DNA from: a bacterium
GTDB lineage: Bacteria > Arandabacterota > Arandabacteria > Arandabacterales > Arandabacteraceae
DNA: 7,469 nt
Assembly (NCBI GenBank): GCA_025774405.1
Contig: JALGWB010000151.1
Span: 1-7,469 of the forward strand
Reading direction: 5' to 3'
A program made the translations under genes and the position numbers. Positions within the stretch are counted from its first letter, which is position 1, and each line of letters opens with the position of its first letter. This document shows positions 1-6,500 of this stretch, piece by piece. A model generated the notes under the pieces. The model ran no database searches. It was not told the DNA's origin and saw only the letters and a program-made list of their open reading frames with translations.

Positions 1-1
1 T

Positions 2-1570
2 CTTCCCGACGCCTTCCCAAAGGGTCGCTACTCAAGCATAGTTTTTCGTTCGGATGCAAGTGGTTTCTATTATGCCCTCTATGGAGATGACGGTGAACGG
101 ATTAAGTACCATCAGATTGGAACGGATTTTGAAAGTGACAGCACTATCTTCGGCGAAGGCTATGGACCAGGCATTGGTGTCAGTGCTGATCTTAGCGATG
201 ATGGAAGGTATCTGCTTTTTACAGTCTATCATGGTTCAGCCGCACGCAAGACCGAGGTCTATTTCATTGATCTTCTACAGGGTGGCAGAGCCCAGACCGT
301 CGTCAATGATATAGACGCAAGTTTCGAGGGTCAGATAGGTGGAACGTGCCTTTACCTGAAGACAGATTGGAGCTCCCCCAACGGACGTATTATTGCTGTT
401 GACCTAGAAAACCCGGCCAAGTCTGCCTGGCGAGAGATTGTGCCCGAAAGTGAGGCGATTATTGAGGACTTCACCCTGGCAGGTGGTTATCTTCTTGCCC
501 GCACTCTTGACAATGTGATTCCCACGATCAGGGTTTACAAGCCTGATGGCGAGCTTGTGGCAACTGTCGCGACTCCAGCTCCTGGATACCTGAGCCGTTT
601 GAAGGGCAGATGGACTGACACTGAAGCTTTCTACTCGTATTCCTCGTTCAATGTGCCTTTGACCATTTACCGCTATGATCTTAAATCCCTGACCAAAACG
701 GTCTGGACCAAGGTTGACGCACCGCTAAATAGTGATGCGTTCCAGGTCAGGCAAGTCTGGTACACTTCCCGAGACGGAACTGAGATTCCCATGTTCATTG
801 CTCATCGGCGTGACATCAAACTTGATGGAACCAATCCAACCCTCTTGAGTGGCTACGGCGGTTTCAGGATAAGTCTCGAACCATACTTCTCCACAAGGGT
901 TGCAGTCTGGCTCAAACTTGGCGGCGTCTATGCTCTGCCTAACCTTCGCGGTGGGGGAGAACTTGGCGAGAAGTGGCATCGAGACGGGATGCTTGATCGA
1001 AAACAGCATACCTTCGACGACTTCATCGCAGCAGCCGAATGGCTTATCGCAAATGGTTACACCGATGCTTCAAAGCTCGCAATCATCGGCACTAGCAACG
1101 GAGGTTTGCTTGTAGGTGCTGCCATGACGCAACGTCCGGATCTCTTCAAGGCGGTGATTTGTGGCTATCCCCTGCTCGATATGATCCGCTACCACAAGTT
1201 CCTTGTCGCTCAATTCTGGGTGCCTGAATATGGCTCTGCTGAAGATCCGGAGCAGTTCAGGTATCTACTTGCCTACTCACCCTATCATAACGTACACCAG
1301 GGCGTTAATTATCCAGCAGTCCTCTTTTTGACCGGTGACGCCGACACACGTGTCGATCCACTTCATGCCCGAAAAATGACTGCTCTGCTTCAAGCTTCAA
1401 CGGGTTCAGACAATCCAATTCTACTTAACTATGACACCAGAGCCGGGCACTCCGGCGGTAAGCCGACCTCAAAATACATCGAAGACCTCACCAGATACCT
1501 ATTGTTTCTGACCTGGCAACTGAACATGCGATTGGAGCCAAAGGGATCGATAGAGGAGCAATCCAAATAA
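2..1570 (+). CDS. Prolyl oligopeptidase family (S9A) serine peptidase, 5'-truncated by window edge
   Basis: The frame is open from base 2 to the TAA at 1568-1570, giving 522 residues with the start lying upstream. The first ~245 residues are blades of the regulatory beta-propeller (repeats such as SADLSDDGRYLLF); the rest is the alpha/beta-hydrolase domain. All key S9A residues can be placed against the well-known pig enzyme: the substrate Tyr in GYGGF (codon 854, Tyr473 equivalent), nucleophile Ser in GTSNGG (codon 1094, Ser554), Trp in QFWVPEYG (codon 1217, Trp595), Asp and Arg in DADTRVDPLH (codons 1343 and 1349, Asp641 and Arg643) and His in RAGHSGGKP (codon 1448, His680). The Ser-to-Trp spacing of 41 residues is identical. 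By this alignment roughly 190 N-terminal residues are missing, so whether it has a signal peptide cannot be seen. The family cleaves short peptides after proline; the retained Trp and Arg support that specificity. The enzyme looks intact and active. Confidence 0.95.
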   Translation, partial: LPDAFPKGRYSSIVFRSDASGFYYALYGDDGERIKYHQIGTDFESDSTIFGEGYGPGIGVSADLSDDGRYLLFTVYHGSAARKTEVYFIDLLQGGRAQTVVNDIDASFEGQIGGTCLYLKTDWSSPNGRIIAVDLENPAKSAWREIVPESEAIIEDFTLAGGYLLARTLDNVIPTIRVYKPDGELVATVATPAPGYLSRLKGRWTDTEAFYSYSSFNVPLTIYRYDLKSLTKTVWTKVDAPLNSDAFQVRQVWYTSRDGTEIPMFIAHRRDIKLDGTNPTLLSGYGGFRISLEPYFSTRVAVWLKLGGVYALPNLRGGGELGEKWHRDGMLDRKQHTFDDFIAAAEWLIANGYTDASKLAIIGTSNGGLLVGAAMTQRPDLFKAVICGYPLLDMIRYHKFLVAQFWVPEYGSAEDPEQFRYLLAYSPYHNVHQGVNYPAVLFLTGDADTRVDPLHARKMTALLQASTGSDNPILLNYDTRAGHSGGKPTSKYIEDLTRYLLFLTWQLNMRLEPKGSIEEQSK

Positions 1571-1649
1571 GAAAGCTTGCAAGTCTAGCACGATAGTGCA
1601 ACCATCGCCTCCGCACCAGGTCAAAAGTAATGCAAGTCATTTGATGAAA

Positions 1650-1654
1650 GGAGG
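1650..1654 (+). promoter_or_regulatory. Ribosome binding site of the DUF1059 gene
   Basis: GGAGG sits inside AAAGGAGGTG, a near-perfect anti-16S match. It lies 8 bases before the ATG at 1663, which fixes that ATG as the start. The in-frame GTG at 1654 falls within the site itself and is rejected as a start. Confidence 0.85.
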
Positions 1655-1662
1655 TGGGTTCG

Positions 1663-1839
1663 ATGGGAAAGAAATTCCTGTGCAAGGATATCGGTATGGA
1701 TTGTCCTTTTGAGGCTCACGCTGATACCGAGGATGAACTGATGCAGAAGATTGCTGAACACGGTCAGACGGCTCATGGTATGACCGAGATTCCGGCAGAT
1801 CTTATGGAGAAGATCAAGCAGGCAATCAAGGACGAATAG
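1663..1839 (+). CDS. DUF1059 family small protein
   Basis: A 58-residue protein starting MGKKFLCKDIGMDCPFEA and ending in a Lys/Glu-rich helix. The pattern of an N-terminal Cys-rich strand, the central EHGQTAHGMTEIP block and a final DLMEKIKQAIKDE helix matches the DUF1059 family (recognised from memory), and the length is typical. No function is established for the family. Cys7, Cys14, His33 and His38 are spaced C-x6-C-x18-H-x4-H, which would suit a small zinc-binding fold; that is inference. There is no signal peptide, so it is probably cytoplasmic. It begins 92 bases after the peptidase stop with no clear terminator or promoter between, so co-transcription with the peptidase is possible but a functional link is not shown. 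Confidence 0.85.
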   Translation: MGKKFLCKDIGMDCPFEAHADTEDELMQKIAEHGQTAHGMTEIPADLMEKIKQAIKDE

Positions 1840-1996
1840 CCCTCTTGAGAGTTGTCTCCTTCCATCCAGACACAATTGCTCGCAGGCTTCACTGCATGCA
1901 GCTAAGCTGCCTTGTTGGATGGGATCTCATCCTCGACCGGGGAGGCTTCTACCTGAGGAAACCTCCTCCGGTCAATCTTCTCATCGAAGAAATCAC
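1840..1996. other. Convergent intergenic spacer
   Basis: This 157-base gap lies between the 3' ends of the DUF1059 gene (+) and the cysteine protease gene (-). Besides the hairpin at 1935-1973 it holds a short odd palindrome GCAGCTAAGCTGC (near 1900-1912) of unknown meaning. No convincing gene is seen. Confidence 0.6.
1935..1973. terminator. Hairpin between convergent genes, likely terminator
   Basis: GACCGGGGAGG (1935-1945) pairs with CCTCC-T-CCGGTC (1962-1973), giving 11 pairs with one bulged T. The 16-base loop can pair further (TTC with GAA). Neither side has a strong T-run (the + side reads AATCTTCTCAT), so it may be a weak or factor-assisted terminator. Its position between two convergent genes supports a two-way role. 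Confidence 0.5.
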
Positions 1997-4465
1997 TCAA
2001 CGTGCAAGAACAACTTTCGCTGTATGTTGCACTTCGCCAGCTTCAAATCTTACAAAGTATAAACCCGATGACACCCGGCTACCACTGGATGAAGTCCCAT
2101 CCCAGATAACTGAATGGTAGCCAGCTGAAAGTGGTGCATTCATAAGCTCCTTAACACAACGTCCACTTGTGTCATAGACCCTTATGGTAGTTGCCATCAT
2201 CCTTGGTAAACCAAAGAATATGTGGGTCGAATGTGAAAATGGGTTGGCTTGACTGCCAATCAAAACAGGTTCGTTGGGTTTCTCATCAACAAGATCGGGC
2301 GTAACTCCGGATATGTCTCGGATAACTGAGAAGCTCGAATCGCTCTCATCAAATGCTTCATTGTAGCCCCTGTCAATGGCTCTCACCCCAATTCGACAAT
2401 CCGGATGCTCCCCCATGGGAACGTTCCAGACCAGGGTGGAATCAAAAGTGTCGCCAAAGCCAACGGTATCAGAATAGGTTACACCACCATCATAGGAGAC
2501 GACCACCACTGATTGTCTGATACCATAATCATCACCCGCCACCCATCTTATCTCAACATCCGTCCCTTCGGTTATCTCCTCACCACCGTTGGGATAGACC
2601 ACCTGTACTGTTGGACCCTCGACATCAACCGATGCCGGGCAACCAACAATTTCGATATCATCAACGGCAGCCTCAACTATTGACTCTTCACCATAGTCGC
2701 TTGCAACGAATCTAACAAGCACTCTGTCTGTAAGGGGAACATGGTCACCCAAATTGTATTCGAACGGCAGCCACGCTCTTACGCTTGTCGAATCGCTCTG
2801 CAATCTCACCCAGGTTGCGCCTGAGTCCCCTGAAGCATCGACCAGCCAAACATCATCAACCGTTCCCCCACCCGTATCATTGGTGTACCATCTCCAATAC
2901 CTCAGGTTAGCGCATGCATATCCTGAAAGGTCAATAACTGGAGTCGTCAAGGTTGTCTTGCCGCCGTCAACGTCTGCCACATCAGGACCAAAACTCCGCC
3001 AGACATTACCTGATACAAAGCATCTCACACGATTGCCTGGAGTGTGGTCTATCTCCGTCTGCACGAGGATGCTGTCACCAAAGCTACCCACCGGATTCTT
3101 ACGCTTCCAAAGACCGGTGGTGGCCTCATCATCAGGGGCACTGAATGACCAACCAAGATCGTCATCCGCATCATCGAAGAAGATGCTTATAGCATCACCG
3201 ACAACGATGTCAAATTTCTCAGCGGAACTACCCTGATCACATTCCAGTGACAGCACAAAGTGTAGCCTTGTTCCACAAAGAAGATCAGGCTCAATTGAGA
3301 TCACGAAGTGAGGCGAGTTGGATTCCTGAGAACTATCAGGATCAATGTCTGGGAAACTCACAGAAGCAGTGACTATCTGAACTCCACTGTCAACAGGTGC
3401 AAGTGTTGCACTCACGCCGGCTGCAGTAACCCAACCTTTGTTCACAACATTGACGGCAAGTGTGACGGTCTCTCCAGGATCAGCTTTACCATCGCCGTCA
3501 CCACTCGAGTCATCTATTTCACAGGAACTGAAAACCAGCTGAGCAGGCTGCCGGGGCGAATAGTGGATGATGGCGGCTCCAGTGCCTATTCCGCATGTTC
3601 CATACTTAAGCCACGCATAACCACTTTCACCCCAACCTGTTCCCCAGCTGTTCTTTATGTGCCATGCTCCAGCACCACCACACTTGGAATCATCCCAACC
3701 AACTATGAGAACTCCATGGTTGATTGTCCCGGTGCCCGCATGCTCATAGCAACCACCGCTGTAGTAATCGAAGTCACTATAGACTGTCATGCCGACCGCT
3801 ATGGGTCCGTTACTCATGAGATGGGTTTTGATACTCACAACGGTTGTATCAATGTATTCCCAGCCATCAATCCTGGCAATGATATCACACGTGTCCTCAT
3901 TGCAATTTCCATCGGTACCAGTATATCTGTAGCAACTCTGGCCGACAGCGCCGAGGACTCTATACAGATCATATGTGTCCTCCATCCACCCACCATTACA
4001 GCTCGATCCACCGTAGTTGCAGTCTATGGCTTGCTGAACTGACAATCTTCTTGTGTCACCATCAAAGATACGCAGCTTGGACTCCATAGCCGCCACCGAA
4101 CACTGTGCCCAGCAATCGCCACACCACTGCCTCCTCACAGGAGAGACTCCGCTAGAATCCGTCCAGTCGAATCTTGAAGGCAAATCAAGTGGAGCATAAG
4201 CGGGGGGCTTCGATCGTACTTGCTCGAGAATCTCGTCATAATCCTCGGGCAGTCTCAACCCCAGAAGTTCGTGAAACTCCTCGCGAGAAAGATCTGAAAT
4301 GGGGGTATGATCAGCTGTCCATGAGTATCCATTCTGCCTGATCTCCTCCCGTACCCGCTCGAGCCTGGCTTGCCTCTCATCCAACTTGAGATCGTCACCG
4401 AGAGCACCCGTCGCTACTACAACCAAAGCCAAGAGCACAACAAACCAGATGGCGATCGACTTCAT
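1997..4465 (-). CDS. Secreted papain-family (C1A) cysteine protease with C-terminal sorting-like domain
   Basis: An 822-residue protein. Residues 1-23 are a Sec signal peptide (Lys3, then a long Val/Leu/Ala core; likely cut after ALG). Residues 24-92 form a short propeptide with NGYSWTADHTPISDLS, typical of bacterial C1A proteases. Residues 95-302 are the peptidase: nucleophile Cys118 in CGDCW, His250 in INHGVLIVGW and Asn272 in IKNSWGTGWGESGY. Many Cys residues (115, 122, 149, 156, 178, 188, 193, 239, 262, 291) suggest disulfides. Then follow an Ig-like domain (308-424) opening with the Asp-rich DDSSGDGDGKADPGE, probably calcium-binding; a jelly-roll-like domain (425-610); an Ig-like domain starting VVYPNGGEE (619-716); and a C-terminal FlgD/type IX-sorting-like domain (about 735-822; SQANPFSHSTHI, VYDTSGR, IWDG, GLYFVRF). 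It probably degrades proteins outside the cell or on its surface. The oxyanion-hole Gln is one residue closer to Cys118 than in papain. AGGAAGGGGG precedes the ATG at 4465. Confidence 0.93.
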   Translation of the reverse strand: MKSIAIWFVVLLALVVVATGALGDDLKLDERQARLERVREEIRQNGYSWTADHTPISDLSREEFHELLGLRLPEDYDEILEQVRSKPPAYAPLDLPSRFDWTDSSGVSPVRRQWCGDCWAQCSVAAMESKLRIFDGDTRRLSVQQAIDCNYGGSSCNGGWMEDTYDLYRVLGAVGQSCYRYTGTDGNCNEDTCDIIARIDGWEYIDTTVVSIKTHLMSNGPIAVGMTVYSDFDYYSGGCYEHAGTGTINHGVLIVGWDDSKCGGAGAWHIKNSWGTGWGESGYAWLKYGTCGIGTGAAIIHYSPRQPAQLVFSSCEIDDSSGDGDGKADPGETVTLAVNVVNKGWVTAAGVSATLAPVDSGVQIVTASVSFPDIDPDSSQESNSPHFVISIEPDLLCGTRLHFVLSLECDQGSSAEKFDIVVGDAISIFFDDADDDLGWSFSAPDDEATTGLWKRKNPVGSFGDSILVQTEIDHTPGNRVRCFVSGNVWRSFGPDVADVDGGKTTLTTPVIDLSGYACANLRYWRWYTNDTGGGTVDDVWLVDASGDSGATWVRLQSDSTSVRAWLPFEYNLGDHVPLTDRVLVRFVASDYGEESIVEAAVDDIEIVGCPASVDVEGPTVQVVYPNGGEEITEGTDVEIRWVAGDDYGIRQSVVVVSYDGGVTYSDTVGFGDTFDSTLVWNVPMGEHPDCRIGVRAIDRGYNEAFDESDSSFSVIRDISGVTPDLVDEKPNEPVLIGSQANPFSHSTHIFFGLPRMMATTIRVYDTSGRCVKELMNAPLSAGYHSVIWDGTSSSGSRVSSGLYFVRFEAGEVQHTAKVVLAR

Positions 4466-4470
4466 CTTAT

Positions 4471-4480
4471 CCCCCTTCCT
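4471..4480 (-). promoter_or_regulatory. Ribosome binding site of the cysteine protease gene
   Basis: On the - strand AGGAAGGGGG ends 5 bases before the ATG (4463-4465). This supports that start, which also gives a complete signal peptide. Confidence 0.7.
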
Positions 4481-4525
4481 TTTGATCGCGTCCAGCTCTG
4501 TGGAACGCTATATCCACAATATACC

Positions 4526-4554
4526 ATTATACCACAGCCAGCCCGGCTCCACAA
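4526..4554 (-). promoter_or_regulatory. Sigma-70-type promoter of the cysteine protease gene
   Basis: Read on the - strand: -35 TTGTGG (4549-4554), a 17-base spacer, and a perfect -10 TATAAT (4526-4531) preceded by TGG, which makes an extended -10. Transcription would begin near 4519, leaving a leader of about 54 bases. It lies just downstream of the terminator of the preceding gene, so the protease forms its own transcription unit. Confidence 0.75.
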
Positions 4555-4591
4555 TGTTTGGACGTCTCTGAGGCTGCGTTCCGGCACCTGT

Positions 4592-4641
4592 AATAAAAAG
4601 AGCAGGGCTTCAAGGCCTCTTCAGCCTAAACCCCGCTCTTT
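4592..4641 (-). terminator. Rho-independent terminator after the parvulin lipoprotein gene
   Basis: On the - strand AAAGAGC (4635-4641) pairs perfectly with GCTCTTT (4597-4603). Inside it, GGG pairs with CCC and AGGC with GCCT. The stem is followed by TTTTTATTA. It lies about 75 bases past the TAG at 4716-4718, with the sequence between holding no gene. Confidence 0.85.
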
Positions 4642-4715
4642 CGGTCTTGCTTTACGACCAAGGTCAGCAGATTGACAATCCAGGTCTGCCACTTTGGCGG
4701 CTCAAAATGCTTCCC

Positions 4716-5522
4716 CTAGTCAGTGGAACCAGAATCAGGATATTCGATCGTTGCTCCTTGCCGAAGCTGCTCGACGTAGGACTGCATTGCCTGCTGCTTG
4801 CGCTGGCCTTCAAGATAGTTGATGAGCCCTTCCTTGGTCTCCTCGAAGGGGACTGTACGAGCCTCCTGACGCTCTGTCACCTTTATTATGTGATAACCAA
4901 ACTGGGTCTCGACAACCCCACTGACCTCCCCAGGCTTGAGCCCAAAGGCGGCATCTTCAAATGGCTTGACCATCTGGCCTCTGCCAAAATAACCGAGATC
5001 TCCCCCACGCTGCTTGCTCGGACAATCCGAATACTGAGCGGCAAGCTGAGCAAAATCTGCACCCTGTTTGATCTCGGCGAGTAGTCGTTCGGCTTGCTCT
5101 TGCTTCTTTTGCTTCTCCGCCTCGGTATCCTCGGGCTTGACCTGAATAAGTATATGACTTGCACGGATACGCTCCGGCTGCTTGAAACGGTCGATGTTTT
5201 CCTGGTAATACGTTCTTGCTTCCTCCTCGGTTACTGACTTGACCTCCGAATGAGCAGCCAGCAGCTTTTCCATCTTGAGATTCGTCTCCATCTCTTCGAT
5301 GAAATCTTCCTCCGTCATGCCAATCACTTCGAGCCTCTGGGAAAGTGCCTCACGCGAACCAACTTTCTCAGCTATCTCGGCAACACGAGCATCAATTTCG
5401 GCTTGATCAACCTTGATGCTCTCATCCTCAATAGCCTGGCGCAGAAGCTCGCGATCAACCATGTTGTTCACAGCCTGCTTATGGACGTCCAGCAAACTGC
5501 TGCAGAAGCCTGTTTTCTTCAT
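4716..5522 (-). CDS. Parvulin-type peptidyl-prolyl isomerase (SurA/PrsA-like), C-terminal part of a frameshifted gene
   Basis: The clearly homologous part begins with HKQAVNNMVDRELLRQAIEDESI (about 5483), the second half of a SurA-type N-terminal chaperone region. A parvulin domain follows: RIRASHILIQV, then FAQLAAQYSDCPSKQRGGDLGYFGRGQMVKPFEDAAF and FGYHIIKVTER, with the usual active-site His/Cys/Phe layout. A charged helical tail ends the protein. Parvulins of this type help newly exported proteins fold in the envelope. The signal peptide and first chaperone helix are encoded in another frame by the neighbouring piece (5479-5718), and the two pieces overlap by 44 bases. I placed the start at the ATG 5520-5522 because AAGGA (5531-5535) stands 8 bases before it; a TTG at 5528 is an alternative. 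The first ~13 residues of this frame are out-of-frame coding sequence and resemble nothing. Without an export signal, this piece alone would stay in the cytoplasm. Confidence 0.85.
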   Translation of the reverse strand: MKKTGFCSSLLDVHKQAVNNMVDRELLRQAIEDESIKVDQAEIDARVAEIAEKVGSREALSQRLEVIGMTEEDFIEEMETNLKMEKLLAAHSEVKSVTEEEARTYYQENIDRFKQPERIRASHILIQVKPEDTEAEKQKKQEQAERLLAEIKQGADFAQLAAQYSDCPSKQRGGDLGYFGRGQMVKPFEDAAFGLKPGEVSGVVETQFGYHIIKVTERQEARTVPFEETKEGLINYLEGQRKQQAMQSYVEQLRQGATIEYPDSGSTD

Positions 5523-5718
5523 CAGCAACTTCCTTGTTAGTGATTATCCTGTCATTCACCTTGACTGCCATAGCTTCTGGGTCTCCTCCACTTGTGCTCA
5601 TCAATCCTCCCTGGGTTTTTGTTTCACCGGAGCTTTCAGTCTGCTCCTTGGAGCATGAACAAAAAGCAAACGTCACAACGACTATGAGTACCGTCATGAC
5701 AGACAATATCTTCATCAT
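5479..5718 (-). CDS. Parvulin lipoprotein, N-terminal part of the frameshifted gene
   Basis: A 79-residue open frame. It starts with Met-Met-Lys and a hydrophobic segment, then FCSCS, where Cys22 (preceded by Ser) is the likely lipidated residue. A Ser/Glu/Thr-rich linker leads to MAVKVNDRIITNKEVADEE and NRLLQQFAGRP, the classic start of a SurA/PrsA N-terminal domain. TAA (5479-5481) follows directly. In related proteins this helix continues for about a dozen residues before the segment matching KQAVNNMVDREL, which is found here in the +1 frame right after the stop. The two pieces are therefore one gene (4716-5718) broken by a frameshift, probably with a small deletion. AAGGAGG (5724-5730) lies 5 bases before the first ATG and 8 before the second (5713-5715), so either Met could be used. 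Translated alone, it would be a short lipopeptide with no isomerase domain. Confidence 0.8.
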   Translation of the reverse strand: MMKILSVMTVLIVVVTFAFCSCSKEQTESSGETKTQGGLMSTSGGDPEAMAVKVNDRIITNKEVADEENRLLQQFAGRP

Positions 5719-5723
5719 TTTTG

Positions 5724-5730
5724 CCTCCTT
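5724..5730 (-). promoter_or_regulatory. Ribosome binding site of the parvulin lipoprotein gene
   Basis: AAGGAGG on the - strand lies 5 and 8 bases before two consecutive ATG codons (5716-5718 and 5713-5715). It rules out the longer open frame reaching to 5760, which has no signal peptide at its N-terminus. Confidence 0.8.
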
Positions 5731-5745
5731 ATGCTCTAGCCCAAA

Positions 5746-5773
5746 ATCGTACCAAAACAAAAACCGCCAGCAA
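5746..5773 (-). promoter_or_regulatory. Possible promoter of the parvulin lipoprotein gene
   Basis: On the - strand TTGCTG (5768-5773), a 16-base spacer and TACGAT (5746-5751) match sigma-70 elements moderately. It overlaps the hairpin proposed as the terminator of the preceding operon, so only one of the two readings may be right. Confidence 0.3.
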
Positions 5774-5784
5774 GGTAGACTGGC
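5752..5784 (-). terminator. Possible terminator after the TPR lipoprotein operon
   Basis: On the - strand GCCAG (5780-5784) and CTGGC (5766-5770) form a 5-pair stem with a 9-base loop, followed by GGTTTTTGTTTTGG. A second hairpin, CCAATC/GATTGG (5792-5816), stands just before it. The stem is short, but the T-run and its position about 100 bases past the stop at 5886 fit a terminator. Confidence 0.45.
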
Positions 5785-5885
5785 TGCCTTACCAATCAGG
5801 TCTCTGCTTGGATTGGCCTATTTGCCTTATGTTACTGCCCTGCGTTCACCAAATCCAGCTTTTTCTGTGCAGGATGACCGTTGCA

Positions 5886-6485
5886 TCAGTCACCATAAAG
5901 ATCTTCGAGGTTTTCGATCTCGGCTGCAAGGTCAGATACGAATGTCTCACTCTCGGGATCGGCAGGGGTTCCGCCGAGGGAGTCAACCCAGGTATTGGCG
6001 CTGGTATAGTTGCTAAGCCCGAAATAGCTTTGCGCAAGGATAATCATCAGATCATGCCAGTCGAAGGTTGTCTCGTGGCTGAAGACATAGCGGCGATCCT
6101 TCGAAAGCGCCATGGTTGCAGCCGAGATGGCATTCTCAAAATGGTTGGCATGATCATAATCCCTATAGACAGGAGCCTGCCCAGCATATGGATCAGCAGT
6201 ATCCATACCATTGGAGATACAATCAGCAAAGGCTGAAAGGGCATCCGACAACTGGTCCAGTTTGGCATATGACCACCCAAGTCCATTGTAGGCATCTGCA
6301 TAGGTATCATCGAGCTCAAGTGCTTCCCCAAACTTCTCAATCGCCTCGTCATATTTGCCCTGTTCAAAGAGCGCCCAGCCGTCAGCGGTTAAAGATTCAG
6401 CGGTATCGCTCGGTCCCCCCCCACCACCTCCACATCCATAGCAAATCAGCCCAACAGAGATCAGACCCAGGATCATTGCTCGCAT
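5886..6485 (-). CDS. TPR-repeat lipoprotein
   Basis: 199 residues. The start at 6485 is set by AGGAGG (6495-6500) 9 bases upstream and by the signal peptide that begins there; the open frame reaches further upstream but overlaps the preceding gene. MRAMILGLISVGLICYGC is a lipoprotein signal with Cys18 as the likely lipid site (Gly at -1), followed by a run of six Gly. Four tetratricopeptide-like units follow: about 32-65 (WALFEQGKYDEAIEKFGEAL, the clearest), 66-99 (GLGWSYAKLDQLSDALSAF), 100-133 and 145-178 (weaker). A short acidic tail ends the protein. TPR domains bind other proteins; the partner here is unknown. The gene lies 13 bases after the secreted sorting-domain gene, and its ribosome binding site shares bases with that gene's stop codon, so the two are almost certainly co-transcribed. 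A role in assembling or holding that secreted protein at the envelope is conceivable but only inferred. Confidence 0.88.
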   Translation of the reverse strand: MRAMILGLISVGLICYGCGGGGGGPSDTAESLTADGWALFEQGKYDEAIEKFGEALELDDTYADAYNGLGWSYAKLDQLSDALSAFADCISNGMDTADPYAGQAPVYRDYDHANHFENAISAATMALSKDRRYVFSHETTFDWHDLMIILAQSYFGLSNYTSANTWVDSLGGTPADPESETFVSDLAAEIENLEDLYGD

Positions 6486-6494
6486 CGAACCACA

Positions 6495-6500
6495 CCTCCT
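6495..6500 (-). promoter_or_regulatory. Ribosome binding site overlapping the upstream stop codon
   Basis: On the - strand TAGGAGG (6495-6501) holds both the TAG stop of the upstream gene and the AGGAGG used by the TPR lipoprotein, 9 bases before its ATG. Ribosomes ending on the first gene would sit on this site, which suggests translational coupling. Confidence 0.8.

Noticed and set aside
1588..1599. GCAC-GATA-GTGC hairpin after the prolyl oligopeptidase gene as a terminator
   Set aside because: Only four pairs and no T-run follow; too weak to call.
1845..2120. A 91-codon + strand frame after the DUF1059 gene
   Set aside because: It begins with TTG, crosses the convergent hairpin and runs into the antisense of the protease's C-terminal domain. 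No family resemblance.
3308..4042. A 244-codon open frame on the + strand
   Set aside because: It lies wholly opposite the peptidase domain of the cysteine protease, whose catalytic motifs prove the other strand. Its own protein resembles nothing, and I see no ribosome binding site.
5470..5490. Programmed +1 frameshift in the parvulin gene
   Set aside because: CGT-CCA-TAA has no known slippery or internal Shine-Dalgarno layout like prfB, and homologous residues also appear to be missing at the junction, which recoding would not explain.
5534..6236. Two overlapping + strand frames of 160 and 171 codons
   Set aside because: They are antisense to the lipoprotein signal region, the spacer and the TPR gene. 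Their composition is not protein-like, and the - strand genes have clear motifs and ribosome binding sites.
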